Shown: positions 1 through 8,250 of the stretch, piece after piece
How the letters are laid out: every line of letters starts with the position of its first letter
Numbering within the stretch: position 1 is the stretch's first letter
Assembly: GCA_016293205.1 (NCBI GenBank)
Contig: JAEDES010000016.1
Location: 1-25,799 of the forward strand
DNA from: Bacilli bacterium
GTDB lineage: Bacteria; Bacillota_I; Bacilli_A; RF39; UBA660
Length of the DNA: 25,799 nt
Direction: 5' to 3'
Notes under the pieces: generated by a model
What the model was told of the DNA's origin: nothing
The model's input: only the letters and a program-made list of their open reading frames with translations
The model's database searches: none
Program-made: the position numbers and the translations under genes

Positions 1-343
1 CTGCTTCTTCTTCTACATCGATATCCCTTTTGCTAGATAAGAACGTTACTTTTTCTGCAATAAGTTCTAAAACATTTTCTTTCTTTCCTTCTTTTTCAAC
101 TAATTTACTTTGAATTCTTCCTTTCACTCCAATAATATCCCCTTTAGAACAATATTCTTTTGTATTCTCAGCAATCAAATCAAAAGCAACACAATCAATA
201 AAATCTGTATCATAATTACCTTCCATATTCTTAAAACTTCTTGGTACCGCTAATGTAATTGTCGCAACTTTTGATCCTTTATCTGATTTATTAACACTAA
301 TATCTCTCGTAAGTCTTCCAACCAAAACCACCTGATTTAACAT
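1..343 (-). CDS. ssb: Single-stranded DNA-binding protein SSB (3' end beyond window)
   Basis: Binds and protects single-stranded DNA in replication, repair and recombination. The visible 114 residues start MLNQVVLVGRLTRD, the typical first strand of the SSB OB-fold, followed by TLAVPRSFK and DFIDCVAFDLIAE and then a KGDIIGVKGRIQSK strand, all as in bacterial SSB. The start is fixed by a strong ribosome binding site, AAAGGAGGTGA, just upstream of ATG at 343. The gene runs off the left edge, so the C-terminal acidic tail that recruits partners is not visible; the last residues seen (DVEEEA) are still close to the OB-fold. It lies downstream of sufB in the same orientation, but a possible terminator lies between them. 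Confidence 0.93.
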   Translation of the reverse strand, partial: MLNQVVLVGRLTRDISVNKSDKGSKVATITLAVPRSFKNMEGNYDTDFIDCVAFDLIAENTKEYCSKGDIIGVKGRIQSKLVEKEGKKENVLELIAEKVTFLSSKRDIDVEEEA

Positions 344-433
344 AGTTCACCTCCTTTCGAGAGGTATAATATTAAATAATAAAGAACTTATCAAATCACT
401 AAAAACGACAAATTAATAAGAAAAAAACATAAA

Positions 434-467
434 AAAAAGAAATCTCTTAACAAAAAAATTTCTTTTT
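434..467 (-). terminator. Possible terminator after sufB
   Basis: A 10-bp perfect inverted repeat, AAAAAGAAAT (434-443) and ATTTCTTTTT (458-467), around a 14-nt loop. An A-run on the plus strand at 421-438 gives a U-tract for minus-strand transcripts. The stem has one G:C pair and is weak; it would end the suf operon before ssb. Confidence 0.4.
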
Positions 468-504
468 AATAACAAATATATATTTAATATACAAGTTCAC
501 TATT

Positions 505-1818
505 TTACAAATTTCTTTTAATAAGTTGATTTAATTCAACTGCATATTCCATAGGTAACTCTTCTCTAAACTTTTCCAAAAATCCTAGTACAATTAATTC
601 CATTGCTCTTTCACGAGAAATACCCCTACTCATTAAATAGAATAAATTCTCCTCACTTATTTTAGAAACTGTTGCTTCATGTTCAATACTACTTTTCATA
701 TTATAACAAGCATTAATTGGAATAGTATCACTCTTAGATTTCTCATCTAAAATTAAGGTATCACATTTAACATTACTAATACTATTAATAGCATCAGTAT
801 TAATAAATACTTTACCTCTATAAGTAGCATTACCTCCATTTTTAGAAATACTCTTAGACACTATATTACTTTTAGTATTTTTACCTAAATGAATCATTCT
901 AGCTCCACTATCTTGTTCTTGACCTTCACCTGCAACTGAAATAGTAATACATGTTCCTTCAGAATTATCTCCTTTTAAAATACAACAAGGATATTTCATC
1001 GTAACTTTACTTCCTATATTACCATCTATCCATTCCATTGTACCATTATCATCTACTAAAGCTCTTTTAGTAACAAGATTGTAAACATTAGGAGCCCAAT
1101 TCTGAATAGTAGAATAACGACATTTACTATTCTTACCAACATATATTTCAACTACAGCTGCATGTAAAGAAGATTCACTATATGTAGGAGCAGTACATCC
1201 TTCTACATAATGTAAATTACTATTATCATCAACAATAATTAATGTTCTCTCAAATTGTCCCATATTCTTACTATTAATTCTAAAATAACTTTGTAATGGT
1301 CTATCTAAAGTAGTATTAGGTGGAATATAAATAAAACTTCCTCCACTAAATACTGCCCCATTTAAAGCAGAAAACTTATTTTCATCATTAGTAACAATTT
1401 TATTAAAGTATTTTTTAACTAGTTCTGGATATTCTCTCATCGCAACTTCAATAGATGTAAAAATAACCTTTTTCTTTTCAAGTTCTTCTAACATATTATG
1501 ATAAATTACTTCACTTTCATATTGAACACCCATACCACCTAAATGTTTTTCACTCTCTAAAACCCCTAGTTCATCAAGTTCATCAACAACAGGTTTTAAT
1601 ACACTATTCCAATCGCTTTGAATAGCTTCATCTCTATCATTTGATTTGTAATAAATAACATCATCAAAATTAAGATTAATATTTGGTCCAAAAGAAGGCA
1701 TATCTATATTACAAAAGTTTTTATAACTTTCTAATCTAAAATTTCTTATCCAATCACTTTCTTTTTTCTTTTCAGAAATTGCTTTAACTTTTGTCTCATC
1801 AATTCCTACTATTTCCAT
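505..1818 (-). CDS. sufB: Fe-S cluster assembly scaffold protein SufB
   Basis: Scaffold subunit of the SufBCD complex, on which Fe-S clusters are assembled in the cytoplasm. At 437 residues it is slightly shorter than the usual ~465. Family motifs are clear: GGSFIYIPPNTTLDRPLQSYFRI in the middle, the YVEGC segment, GNIGSKVTMKYP, and the C-terminal core with SIEHEATVSKISEENLFYLMSRGI and EYAVELNQLI. In the segment DEKSKSDTIP, Ser stands where E. coli SufB has Cys405; Gram-positive SufB proteins commonly have Ser here, so this is not taken as a defect. It is the last gene of the suf operon, 17 bases after the unknown 174-residue gene. GGTGATTTT before ATG is a modest ribosome binding site. Confidence 0.96.
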   Translation of the reverse strand: MEIVGIDETKVKAISEKKKESDWIRNFRLESYKNFCNIDMPSFGPNINLNFDDVIYYKSNDRDEAIQSDWNSVLKPVVDELDELGVLESEKHLGGMGVQYESEVIYHNMLEELEKKKVIFTSIEVAMREYPELVKKYFNKIVTNDENKFSALNGAVFSGGSFIYIPPNTTLDRPLQSYFRINSKNMGQFERTLIIVDDNSNLHYVEGCTAPTYSESSLHAAVVEIYVGKNSKCRYSTIQNWAPNVYNLVTKRALVDDNGTMEWIDGNIGSKVTMKYPCCILKGDNSEGTCITISVAGEGQEQDSGARMIHLGKNTKSNIVSKSISKNGGNATYRGKVFINTDAINSISNVKCDTLILDEKSKSDTIPINACYNMKSSIEHEATVSKISEENLFYLMSRGISRERAMELIVLGFLEKFREELPMEYAVELNQLIKRNL

Positions 1819-1835
1819 AAAATCACCAATTTCTA

Positions 1836-2360
1836 TTATCTTTTTATAAATTCACGACTTAAATCAGACTTTCTTGAATCAAAAAACTCACAATATTTTG
1901 CATAATCTTCTTTATCTCTACGAATAATTCTTGTCATAGCAAAGGGTCTTTCAAAGTTTCTTAGTTTTCTCTTTGCAATTTCTAAACGATCTTTAAAATA
2001 ATAAGGAGATGCAAGCACATATTCTTCTAATTCAGCTAAAGTAACTTGATCATCTAATTTATCTTCAAAATCATCTTTATCTCTAATTAACCAACAAGGT
2101 CCTGTAGAACATTCTTCAGTTAACTGAATAACTTTAGTTCCAAAATATTCATCTCTTCTTCCATTGTAATTAGGAACACGACTTCTCTTAAATGTAGGAA
2201 ACTCCTCACAATGACATAATGGATTCAAATAATTACCTTCATCTCCATAAATAATAACCATAGATGCAGGATCAGTTAACTCAATACCATTTCTCTTAAT
2301 ATCAAAGTATTTAACCTCAGCTAAATGTAATTTTTTTCTATCAAATATCATCTTATCCAT
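1836..2360 (-). CDS. Unknown 174-residue protein inserted in the suf operon (CxC...CxxxxC)
   Basis: I do not recognise the family. The gene sits between sufU and sufB: its ATG overlaps the sufU stop by 8 bases (ATGGATAA) and its stop is 17 bases before sufB, so it is almost certainly co-transcribed and translationally coupled. A second ATG at codon 4 is an alternative start. There is no signal peptide or membrane segment, so it is probably cytoplasmic. Four cysteines form two close pairs, C49-H-C51 (PLCHCEEF) and C84/C89 (EECSTGPCW), which could bind a metal or cluster; another Cys lies near residue 157 (AKYCEFF). The C-terminal half is charged and probably helical, with many Arg and Lys. The operon position suggests an accessory role in Fe-S assembly or delivery, which is inference only. 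Confidence 0.85.
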   Translation of the reverse strand: MDKMIFDRKKLHLAEVKYFDIKRNGIELTDPASMVIIYGDEGNYLNPLCHCEEFPTFKRSRVPNYNGRRDEYFGTKVIQLTEECSTGPCWLIRDKDDFEDKLDDQVTLAELEEYVLASPYYFKDRLEIAKRKLRNFERPFAMTRIIRRDKEDYAKYCEFFDSRKSDLSREFIKR

Positions 2361-2784
2361 TTTTTTCTAATTCTCCAATCATCTTATCAAGTGCTACTGT
2401 TGGTAACAAAGCACAATTCTTTCTATTAGGTTGTTTATATATTTCATCATAAACAATTAACTCACCTAGTAATTCCTCATCATATTCTTTTTCATTGATC
2501 ATATTTTTATAATTATTTAATAATATTTTAGCTTCTTCAATACTTTTACCAATTAAATTTCTGATCATTATTGATGTTGCACTAGTACTAATAGCACATG
2601 CTTCTCCATCAAATCTAATATCAATAATCTTTCCATTATCTATTTTCATCATATAATCTAAATTATCAATGCAACTTTCACTGTTAGTATTAACTTTTAA
2701 ATAACTATCATCTTCAATTAATCCTCTATTCATCGGATCTTGATAATTATCCATTATTATTTCTCTTCTTAAATTACTATCCAT
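2353..2784 (-). CDS. sufU: SufU, zinc-dependent sulfurtransferase of the SUF system
   Basis: IscU-like protein that takes persulfide sulfur from SufS and passes it to SufBCD in Gram-positive bacteria. The 143-residue product keeps the zinc ligands expected of SufU: C38 and D40 in ESCIDNL, C63 in FDGEACAIS, and C124 in RKNCALLP. DNYQDPMNRGLI near the N-terminus is also typical. The NPxCGD sequence usual around the first ligand is changed to SESCID, but the Cys-x-Asp spacing is kept. It lies 7 bases after sufS, and its stop codon overlaps the start of the following unknown gene. A TAGGTG ribosome binding site precedes ATG at 2784. Confidence 0.95.
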   Translation of the reverse strand: MDSNLRREIIMDNYQDPMNRGLIEDDSYLKVNTNSESCIDNLDYMMKIDNGKIIDIRFDGEACAISTSATSIMIRNLIGKSIEEAKILLNNYKNMINEKEYDEELLGELIVYDEIYKQPNRKNCALLPTVALDKMIGELEKNG

Positions 2785-2791
2785 ATAACAC

Positions 2792-3988
2792 CTATAATAT
2801 AATTTTAAAGATATCTTTACTATTCTTTAAAACATCTACTAACTTTTCTACATCTTCTAAACTATTATATAAATACATACTAACTCTAACAGTATTTTTA
2901 ACACCCATTACATCTTTTAATAACTTAGCACAATGATTTCCTGCTCTAACATAAATATTATAATGATTTAAATAAATTGAACTATCTTGAGCAAAAACTC
3001 CATCTATATTAAATGACAAAATTCCACTATCACTATTCTTATTATAAAGAATAATATTATCAATCTTTTCTAATTCACTAACTAATTTCTTTTTTAAATT
3101 CATTTCATGCTCATGAATCTTATCAAGACCAATACTTTCTAAATATAAAATAGCTTCTCTAAGTCCAATAACTTCCGCTATTGGAGGAGTTCCTGCTTCA
3201 AATTTAACTGGAACTTCTTTTAATTCATAACTTCCATCTTCTTCAAAGAATTGATTCATTCCTCCACCATAGAATAATGTATCCATTTCACTTAGTAAAT
3301 TACTCTTACCAACTAAAACTCCTACACCTGTAGGTCCACACATCTTATGTCCAGAAAAACTTAAAAAATCTATATTACTCTTAATAAAATCCACTTTCAT
3401 ATGAGGAACACTTTGTGCCCCATCTACACAAAAGTAAATATTATTTTCCATACAAATTTTACCAATACTTTCAATATCTCTAACGTCACCAATTACATTA
3501 GTAACATGTGCAATAGAAATAACTTTAGTCTTATCAGTAATACTTTTCTTTACACTATCCACACTAAGAGAATAATCATCATCTAAATCCATATATTTAA
3601 TAACAATACCAATTTCTTCACTTAATCTAATCCAAGGAAGTACATTAGATGCATGTTCACTCTTAGTAAGTAAAACTTCATCACCCTTATGTAAGTGTTT
3701 CTTCATAAATCCAAACACTATCATATTTATAGACATAGTTGTTCCACAAGTAAATATAACTTCATTACTATCATTACAATTAATAAAGTTTTTAACTACT
3801 TCTCTAGTACTATCATAAAGATCATTTGTAACTACTGCAGCATCATAATCTCCTCTATGAATATTTGATGTATGCTTTGTATAATAATTAACCAAACTAT
3901 CAACAACTCTTTTAGGTTTTAATGTTGTCGCCCCATTATCAAAATAAACTATATCTTGATCTAACATTACAAAATCTTCTCTATTCAT
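2792..3988 (-). CDS. sufS: Cysteine desulfurase SufS
   Basis: PLP-dependent class V aminotransferase-fold enzyme that removes sulfur from L-cysteine to give alanine and an enzyme persulfide. The 398 residues match the family length. Visible active-site features are the N-terminal YFDNGATTLKP, the ring-stacking His in KSEHASN (H112), the PLP-binding Asp in CVDGAQS (D189), the Schiff-base lysine in SFSGHKMCGPTG (K215) and the persulfide-forming Cys in RAGNHCAKLL (C353). The start is set by a strong AGGAGGTGAAGT before ATG at 3988. It follows the short sufD by 10 bases and precedes sufU, its expected sulfur acceptor. Confidence 0.97.
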   Translation of the reverse strand: MNREDFVMLDQDIVYFDNGATTLKPKRVVDSLVNYYTKHTSNIHRGDYDAAVVTNDLYDSTREVVKNFINCNDSNEVIFTCGTTMSINMIVFGFMKKHLHKGDEVLLTKSEHASNVLPWIRLSEEIGIVIKYMDLDDDYSLSVDSVKKSITDKTKVISIAHVTNVIGDVRDIESIGKICMENNIYFCVDGAQSVPHMKVDFIKSNIDFLSFSGHKMCGPTGVGVLVGKSNLLSEMDTLFYGGGMNQFFEEDGSYELKEVPVKFEAGTPPIAEVIGLREAILYLESIGLDKIHEHEMNLKKKLVSELEKIDNIILYNKNSDSGILSFNIDGVFAQDSSIYLNHYNIYVRAGNHCAKLLKDVMGVKNTVRVSMYLYNSLEDVEKLVDVLKNSKDIFKIIL

Positions 3989-3998
3989 ACTTCACCTC

Positions 3999-4574
3999 CT
4001 ATATCCTTTCAATTTCATTAACAAATTCTTCAATTTTCCCCATATCTAAACTATCACTATTTAGTAAAAATCCATTTAAAAGCAATCTATTTGCAACTTC
4101 TAAACTGATTCCTCTACTCATCATATAAAATAAAACTTCATCTTTAAATTTACCAATATAAGCAGCATGATTACTATCAACATCATAATTATCAATTAAT
4201 AAATTAGGACAAATAGTACTTTTACCATCAGTCATATTAATAATTTGATTATCTTGATTACAAATACATTTATTAGCGCTCTTAATAACCACACCATCTA
4301 CATTGTATTTTAATTTATTAGTCTTAACATTAACTCCATGATTAAATACTTCACTATGAGTATTATCAACTAAATGATTAACTTTAATATTAAAATAATT
4401 ATCATCGTAATTTATATTATTATAGTAATAATACAAAGTAACATCTTCTTTACTCATATCAATAGATACATCACTACTACTATTAATAGAAAAATGATAA
4501 ATGATTGTATCTTCTTCTATATTATATTTATAATTAGTTTTTTCGTTATTATCAATTACATATAATGTCTTCAT
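3999..4574 (-). CDS. sufD: Short SufD-like protein (C-terminal core only)
   Basis: SufD normally pairs with SufB and SufC in the scaffold complex and has over 400 residues; this product has 191. The C-terminal end is clearly SufB/D-like: STICPNLLIDNYDVDSNHAAYIG corresponds to the usual P-L-I-DDV-SHGATVG segment, with H136 at the place of the functionally important SufD histidine, followed by DEVLFYMMSRGIS. The first ~90 residues are weakly conserved, beta-rich and Asn/Tyr-rich; most of the usual N-terminal region and beta-helix is missing. It is not an obvious broken gene: ATG overlaps the sufC stop by one base (TAATG) and the reading frame is open. A reduced SufD, rather than a pseudogene, is the likelier reading. 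Confidence 0.88.
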   Translation of the reverse strand: MKTLYVIDNNEKTNYKYNIEEDTIIYHFSINSSSDVSIDMSKEDVTLYYYYNNINYDDNYFNIKVNHLVDNTHSEVFNHGVNVKTNKLKYNVDGVVIKSANKCICNQDNQIINMTDGKSTICPNLLIDNYDVDSNHAAYIGKFKDEVLFYMMSRGISLEVANRLLLNGFLLNSDSLDMGKIEEFVNEIERI

Positions 4575-5320
4575 TATGCATCAATTCCAATCATCTTATA
4601 ACCATCTTTTTCTATTTGTTCAGCTAATGAGTAATCTCCAGTCTTTTGAATCTTACCATCCATTAATATATGAACATAATCTGGTTTAATATATTCTAAA
4701 ATACGAGGATAATGTGTAATTATAAGTACTGATGTTTCAGGATTTTCTTTTATATAATTATTAATATTTTCACAAGCAATTCTTAAACTATCAACATCAA
4801 GTCCAGAATCTAATTCATCTAAAATAATAAATTTAGGTTGTAAAAACTTAAGTTGAAGAACTTCATTCTTTTTCTTTTCTCCACCACTAAATCCACTATT
4901 TAATGATCTATGTAACATACTAGAATCTAATCCTACATCTTTCATAGATGATTCCATATCTTTAATAAATTTAAATAAATTAACTTTTTCCCCAGTTATT
5001 TCACTTCTCGCAGTTCTTAAAAATTCACTATTAGTAACACCTTCAATAACTGTAGGATCCTGCATACATAAAAAGATTCCTTTTTTTGCACGTTCATTAA
5101 CTTCTAAATTAGTAATATCTTCATCATTAAAAATGATATTTCCAGATACTACATCAAATTTATAATGCCCCATAATTGCTTTAGATAAAGTACTCTTTCC
5201 AGTACCATTAGGTCCCATAATAACATGTACTTCTGAATTATTTATATTTAAATTTAAATTATCCAATATTAAATTATCTGTATCTTTAACTTTTACACTT
5301 AAATTTTCTAATTTTAGCAT
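4574..5320 (-). CDS. sufC: Fe-S assembly ATPase SufC
   Basis: ABC-type ATPase that drives conformational change of SufB-SufD. The 248 residues contain Walker A GPNGTGKST (about 36-44), a Q-loop in CMQDPTVIEGVTN (about 85-97), the ABC signature SGFSGGEKKK with Lys-rich tail (142-151), Walker B FIILDELDSGLD (164-175) and the switch His in ITHYP (H203). All catalytic elements are intact. It is the first gene of the suf operon: an extended -10 lies just upstream, and GGAGATGAT precedes the ATG. It overlaps sufD by one base. Confidence 0.97.
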   Translation of the reverse strand: MLKLENLSVKVKDTDNLILDNLNLNINNSEVHVIMGPNGTGKSTLSKAIMGHYKFDVVSGNIIFNDEDITNLEVNERAKKGIFLCMQDPTVIEGVTNSEFLRTARSEITGEKVNLFKFIKDMESSMKDVGLDSSMLHRSLNSGFSGGEKKKNEVLQLKFLQPKFIILDELDSGLDVDSLRIACENINNYIKENPETSVLIITHYPRILEYIKPDYVHILMDGKIQKTGDYSLAEQIEKDGYKMIGIDA

Positions 5321-5338
5321 GTAATCATCTCCATTTAT

Positions 5339-5347
5339 ATTATACCA
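5339..5347 (-). promoter_or_regulatory. Extended -10 promoter element of the suf operon
   Basis: On the minus strand the sequence reads TGGTATAAT, a perfect -10 hexamer with an upstream TG, about 19 bases before the sufC start codon. No good -35 was seen, as expected for extended -10 promoters. No inverted-repeat operator was found beside it. Confidence 0.6.
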
Positions 5348-5390
5348 TAACCGGCTTAGAAAACACTCTTATTCTAACACAAAATAACAA

Positions 5391-5417
5391 CAAAAAAAAG
5401 ACTAATTTCTTAGTCTT
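5391..5417 (-). terminator. Terminator of the coiled-coil protein gene
   Basis: AAGACTAA (5398-5405) and TTAGTCTT (5410-5417) form an 8-bp stem with a TTTC loop. The A-run at 5392-5399 becomes a U-tract on minus-strand RNA. It begins 8 bases past the stop codon of the gene at 5426-6919. Confidence 0.8.
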
Positions 5418-5425
5418 TATAATCA

Positions 5426-6919
5426 TTAAGCAACTTTTCTATAATAACTCATTTCTTCATCGTCACTCTCTAAAGCACTTCTTGCTTCAGCAAGTACTTG
5501 AGCTAATGCTTCATTATTAAGATTTTGTTCTCTTAATGAAGTATTTTCAGCAGTTAATCTATAGATTGTTCTTTCTTGATCATGAGCCTTAGCTTCTAAT
5601 GCTTCATTCTTTCCTTCAAGAACTTCACATTTAGCTTCTAATTTACCAACAACTGTTTTAAAGTTTTCAGCAGTTGTTCTTAATTTTTCATAATCTCTTG
5701 TTTGTTCTCTTAATCTATCATTCATCTTACGATTAGCATCTGTCATTTGATCAATTCTTTGTTCATAAGAAATAATTTTTTGTCTTTGACTTTTATTTAA
5801 TTTAACTAATTCATTGATTGTAGCAGAAACTTCTTGAACTAAACTATCCTTAGAACTATGTTCTGGAAAATAAGTAAAATCATCATATGCAGCTTCATCT
5901 TCTGCTGCAACAATAGTATCTTCATGTACTTTTGCATCTGCAAATATATCTTCTTCTGGAGTCATTACAAATAAGTCTTCATTAGCAGCATCAGTAGCCT
6001 CTTCTACTACAGTTTCAGCAACCGGTTCTGTTACAACCTCAGTTGTTGCCTCAGTAACTGGTTCAGTCTCCATTTCTGTTTCTGGTTCAGTATCAATTTC
6101 AGTTGTAACTTCTTCATAAGTCACTTCTGTTTCAACTTCTGGTGTTGGTACAACCATAACATCTTCAGGAGCAAATCCACTTTCTAAATTAGTTTCCATC
6201 ATTTCAGTTCCAAATTCAGTTACTTCTTCTGTGCTTTCCTCAGTACTTTCCTCAACCATTGGAATTTGTGAAACATCTACTGTAAATTCACTTGCATCCC
6301 CATCCCCCATTTTTACTTCAACATCAGGTTCTGGCATAACATCTAATTTCTTATTAGCAACATCAAATTCCCAAATAAATGAACCAATAACATTCTTACT
6401 TAAGAACATTCTATCATCAGTTAATCCAATGAAACTAAATAGCTCATCATTAACTAAATTATTACCATTAATATCACAAATAGTAGCCTCAGAAAATTGG
6501 TCATTAAATACAAATCTTCCAGCATCTCCCATTTTGATATGCATATTTTCCTTAATAGCAGCTGGTGTAGAAACTAATTTACTTGCAGCAGAAGGATCTG
6601 AACGTAATTCTACAGCTTCTATAACACTATCAGTAACAGGTGTTGCCTTTTCTACTAATAATAAATCATTAGGTAAAGGTTTAACAGCTTTGTTCTCAAA
6701 AGGAATTACAACATTACCATCAGGATCAATAACACCAATAGATGAAGATACTACTAATGGATCAATAGCCTCTACTAATACTGTAGTCGCTACAATATTC
6801 CCATTAGGAATAGTATTACCCTCTAAAAAATAATAAGTTTTTCCGTCATCAGTGATACCATAAGTACATAAAATATCACTTCTATCCTTGTATTTTACTA
6901 GTCCTTTTTGAACTTGCAT
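5426..6919 (-). CDS. Unknown cytoplasmic protein: globular N-terminus, Thr/Glu linker, C-terminal coiled coil
   Basis: I do not recognise this family. The 497-residue product (start MQVQKGLVKY) has three parts. Residues 1-210 are a mixed, probably beta-rich domain with no signal peptide. Residues ~215-350 are a very acidic, low-complexity linker built from Thr-Glu-Val/Pro units (for example TEESTEEVTE, EPETEMETEP, TEVVTEP). Residues ~365-490 are heptad-like and predicted coiled coil (QRIDQMTDANRKMNDRLREQ and onward), ending YYRKVA. The reading frame also opens at a GTG at 6931, but that GTG lies inside the ribosome binding site AGGTGGTG, so ATG at 6919 is the better start. It stands alone, with its own terminator. 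A scaffold or cytoskeleton-like role would suit the architecture but is a guess. Confidence 0.9.
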   Translation of the reverse strand: MQVQKGLVKYKDRSDILCTYGITDDGKTYYFLEGNTIPNGNIVATTVLVEAIDPLVVSSSIGVIDPDGNVVIPFENKAVKPLPNDLLLVEKATPVTDSVIEAVELRSDPSAASKLVSTPAAIKENMHIKMGDAGRFVFNDQFSEATICDINGNNLVNDELFSFIGLTDDRMFLSKNVIGSFIWEFDVANKKLDVMPEPDVEVKMGDGDASEFTVDVSQIPMVEESTEESTEEVTEFGTEMMETNLESGFAPEDVMVVPTPEVETEVTYEEVTTEIDTEPETEMETEPVTEATTEVVTEPVAETVVEEATDAANEDLFVMTPEEDIFADAKVHEDTIVAAEDEAAYDDFTYFPEHSSKDSLVQEVSATINELVKLNKSQRQKIISYEQRIDQMTDANRKMNDRLREQTRDYEKLRTTAENFKTVVGKLEAKCEVLEGKNEALEAKAHDQERTIYRLTAENTSLREQNLNNEALAQVLAEARSALESDDEEMSYYRKVA

Positions 6920-7071
6920 AATAAACACCACCTATTTACCTTACTATATCATTATTACTATAATTAATCTTAACACAAAACTAATTTTAAAACAACTACC
7001 TTTTATAAAATCTTTATTTACATATAATTGAAAAAAATATCAAAATATAATACAATTTACTTGGTGATATA

Positions 7072-7821
7072 ATGAAAAAGCAATTAAAACTAACCTTATC
7101 AATGGCACTACTCTTCTTAATAACATTTGTATCATTTGGAACAATAATTATAAATGAGAAAAAAGAAGATTTATTCATGCCACATATAAAAAACAAATTA
7201 GAAGATTACTTAATTAAAAACTATAAAGAACAATCTAATCTAAAAACAAAAATCTCATATAACAAAGATAAATTTATCTTAAAAGTAATATCAGAAGAAA
7301 ATAATAATTATTACTTTAATATATATTATAAAGATAAAAAAATAACTGATTCTTATAAAAAAGACTATATAGAAGGAAATTCTTATTTTAAATATCTAGA
7401 AAATAAACTTCAAAAAGATATAAAGAAAAATCTAGATATAAATTCAAAAATAGATATTGCAACTACTCTAGATAGTATGACTTCTAAAATTAGAAAGAAA
7501 GTTCTAATCGAAGAAGATATTAAATCATTAGAAATATATACTTTATCTTCTGAATTAATAATAGAAGAATGGAATACTTTATCTATAACAACTGATATAA
7601 CTAATTTTATTAATAAATTAGAAAAAGAAGATATAAAACCAAATTCTTATATCTTAACAATAACTAATTCTAATAATTTAAATGAGTCGATTGAAATAAC
7701 TAATATAACAACAGATTTAATTGAAAATAATAAATTAAGTTTAATAATAGATGATATAATAAATGATATAAACAGTAAATTATTACAACAAGAAAAGATT
7801 ACATATAAATATAAGAAATAG
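7072..7821 (+). CDS. Membrane-anchored unknown protein upstream of a HIT hydrolase
   Basis: The 249-residue product starts MKKQLKLTLSMALLFLITF, a short positive N-terminus and one hydrophobic helix (about residues 6-27) that could be a membrane anchor or an uncleaved signal; no lipobox Cys follows. The remainder is rich in Lys, Asn, Ile and Glu and likely lies outside the membrane. Two stretches, SLEIYTLSSELIIEEWNTLS and the ISL-like block near residue 225, look like repeated alpha/beta units, but no family was recognised. A TATAAT lies at 7046-7051 and GGTGATAT precedes the ATG. It is 8 bases upstream of the HIT gene and probably shares its transcript. Confidence 0.85.
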   Translation: MKKQLKLTLSMALLFLITFVSFGTIIINEKKEDLFMPHIKNKLEDYLIKNYKEQSNLKTKISYNKDKFILKVISEENNNYYFNIYYKDKKITDSYKKDYIEGNSYFKYLENKLQKDIKKNLDINSKIDIATTLDSMTSKIRKKVLIEEDIKSLEIYTLSSELIIEEWNTLSITTDITNFINKLEKEDIKPNSYILTITNSNNLNESIEITNITTDLIENNKLSLIIDDIINDINSKLLQQEKITYKYKK

Positions 7822-7829
7822 GAGGATTT

Positions 7830-8225
7830 ATGAACGATTGTATTTTTTGTAAAATTATTAAAGGTGAATTACCATCAAACACTATTTATGAAGATGAAAT
7901 AGTAAAAGTTATTATGAGCATTGACCCAGTAACCAATGGTCACTTACTAGTATTACCAAAAGAACATTATGTAAATATTTTAGATGTTAAAGAAGAATTC
8001 TTAACACATAGTTTTAAAATTATAAGAGATAATCTATATCCATTATTAAAAGAAAAATTAAATTGTGAAGGATTAACTATTGCTGAAAATAATTTTCTAG
8101 GCCAAGCAATAAGACACTTTCATATTCACCTAGTACCTAGATATGAAAATGATAATGCTGATTTCCAAGGAAACAAAGAAATGTTAAAAGAATTAGACGA
8201 AGTATTTAGTCAACTAACAAAATAA
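7830..8225 (+). CDS. HIT family nucleotide hydrolase
   Basis: Histidine-triad protein that hydrolyses or transfers nucleotidyl groups from nucleoside phosphoramidates or dinucleotides. The 131 residues start MNDCIFCKIIKGELPS, the usual N-terminus with a CxxC pair (C4, C7) that binds zinc in many relatives. The signature is RHFHIHLVPRY, giving H96, H98 and H100, with the central His of the triad as nucleophile. TNGHLLVLPKEHY is also typical. The AGGAGG ribosome binding site is strong. It ends in an excellent terminator. Hit and HinT subgroups cannot be separated by eye, so no symbol is given. Confidence 0.95.
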   Translation: MNDCIFCKIIKGELPSNTIYEDEIVKVIMSIDPVTNGHLLVLPKEHYVNILDVKEEFLTHSFKIIRDNLYPLLKEKLNCEGLTIAENNFLGQAIRHFHIHLVPRYENDNADFQGNKEMLKELDEVFSQLTK

Positions 8226-8250
8226 AAACTATCATAAAGATAGTTTTTTT
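8226..8250 (+). terminator. Terminator of the HIT gene
   Basis: AAACTATC (8226-8233) and GATAGTTT (8239-8246) form an 8-bp stem with a 5-nt loop, followed by T's to 8250. It starts directly after the HIT stop codon. The stop codon of the converging tiny gene (8249-8251) overlaps the T-run. Confidence 0.88.

Noticed and set aside
505..1818. Ser in place of E. coli SufB Cys405
   Set aside because: Gram-positive SufB proteins commonly have Ser in this KSxSDTIP segment, so it is not a lineage-specific defect.
5950..6260. Repetitive DNA in the Thr/Glu linker region as a possible CRISPR or regulatory repeat
   Set aside because: The repeats are short, irregular, in frame and encode Thr-Glu-Val units; there are no spacers.
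6231..6833. 200-codon open frame on the plus strand
   Set aside because: Lies opposite the coiled-coil protein gene; Ser/Thr/Leu-rich product, no ribosome binding site; a shadow of the minus-strand gene.
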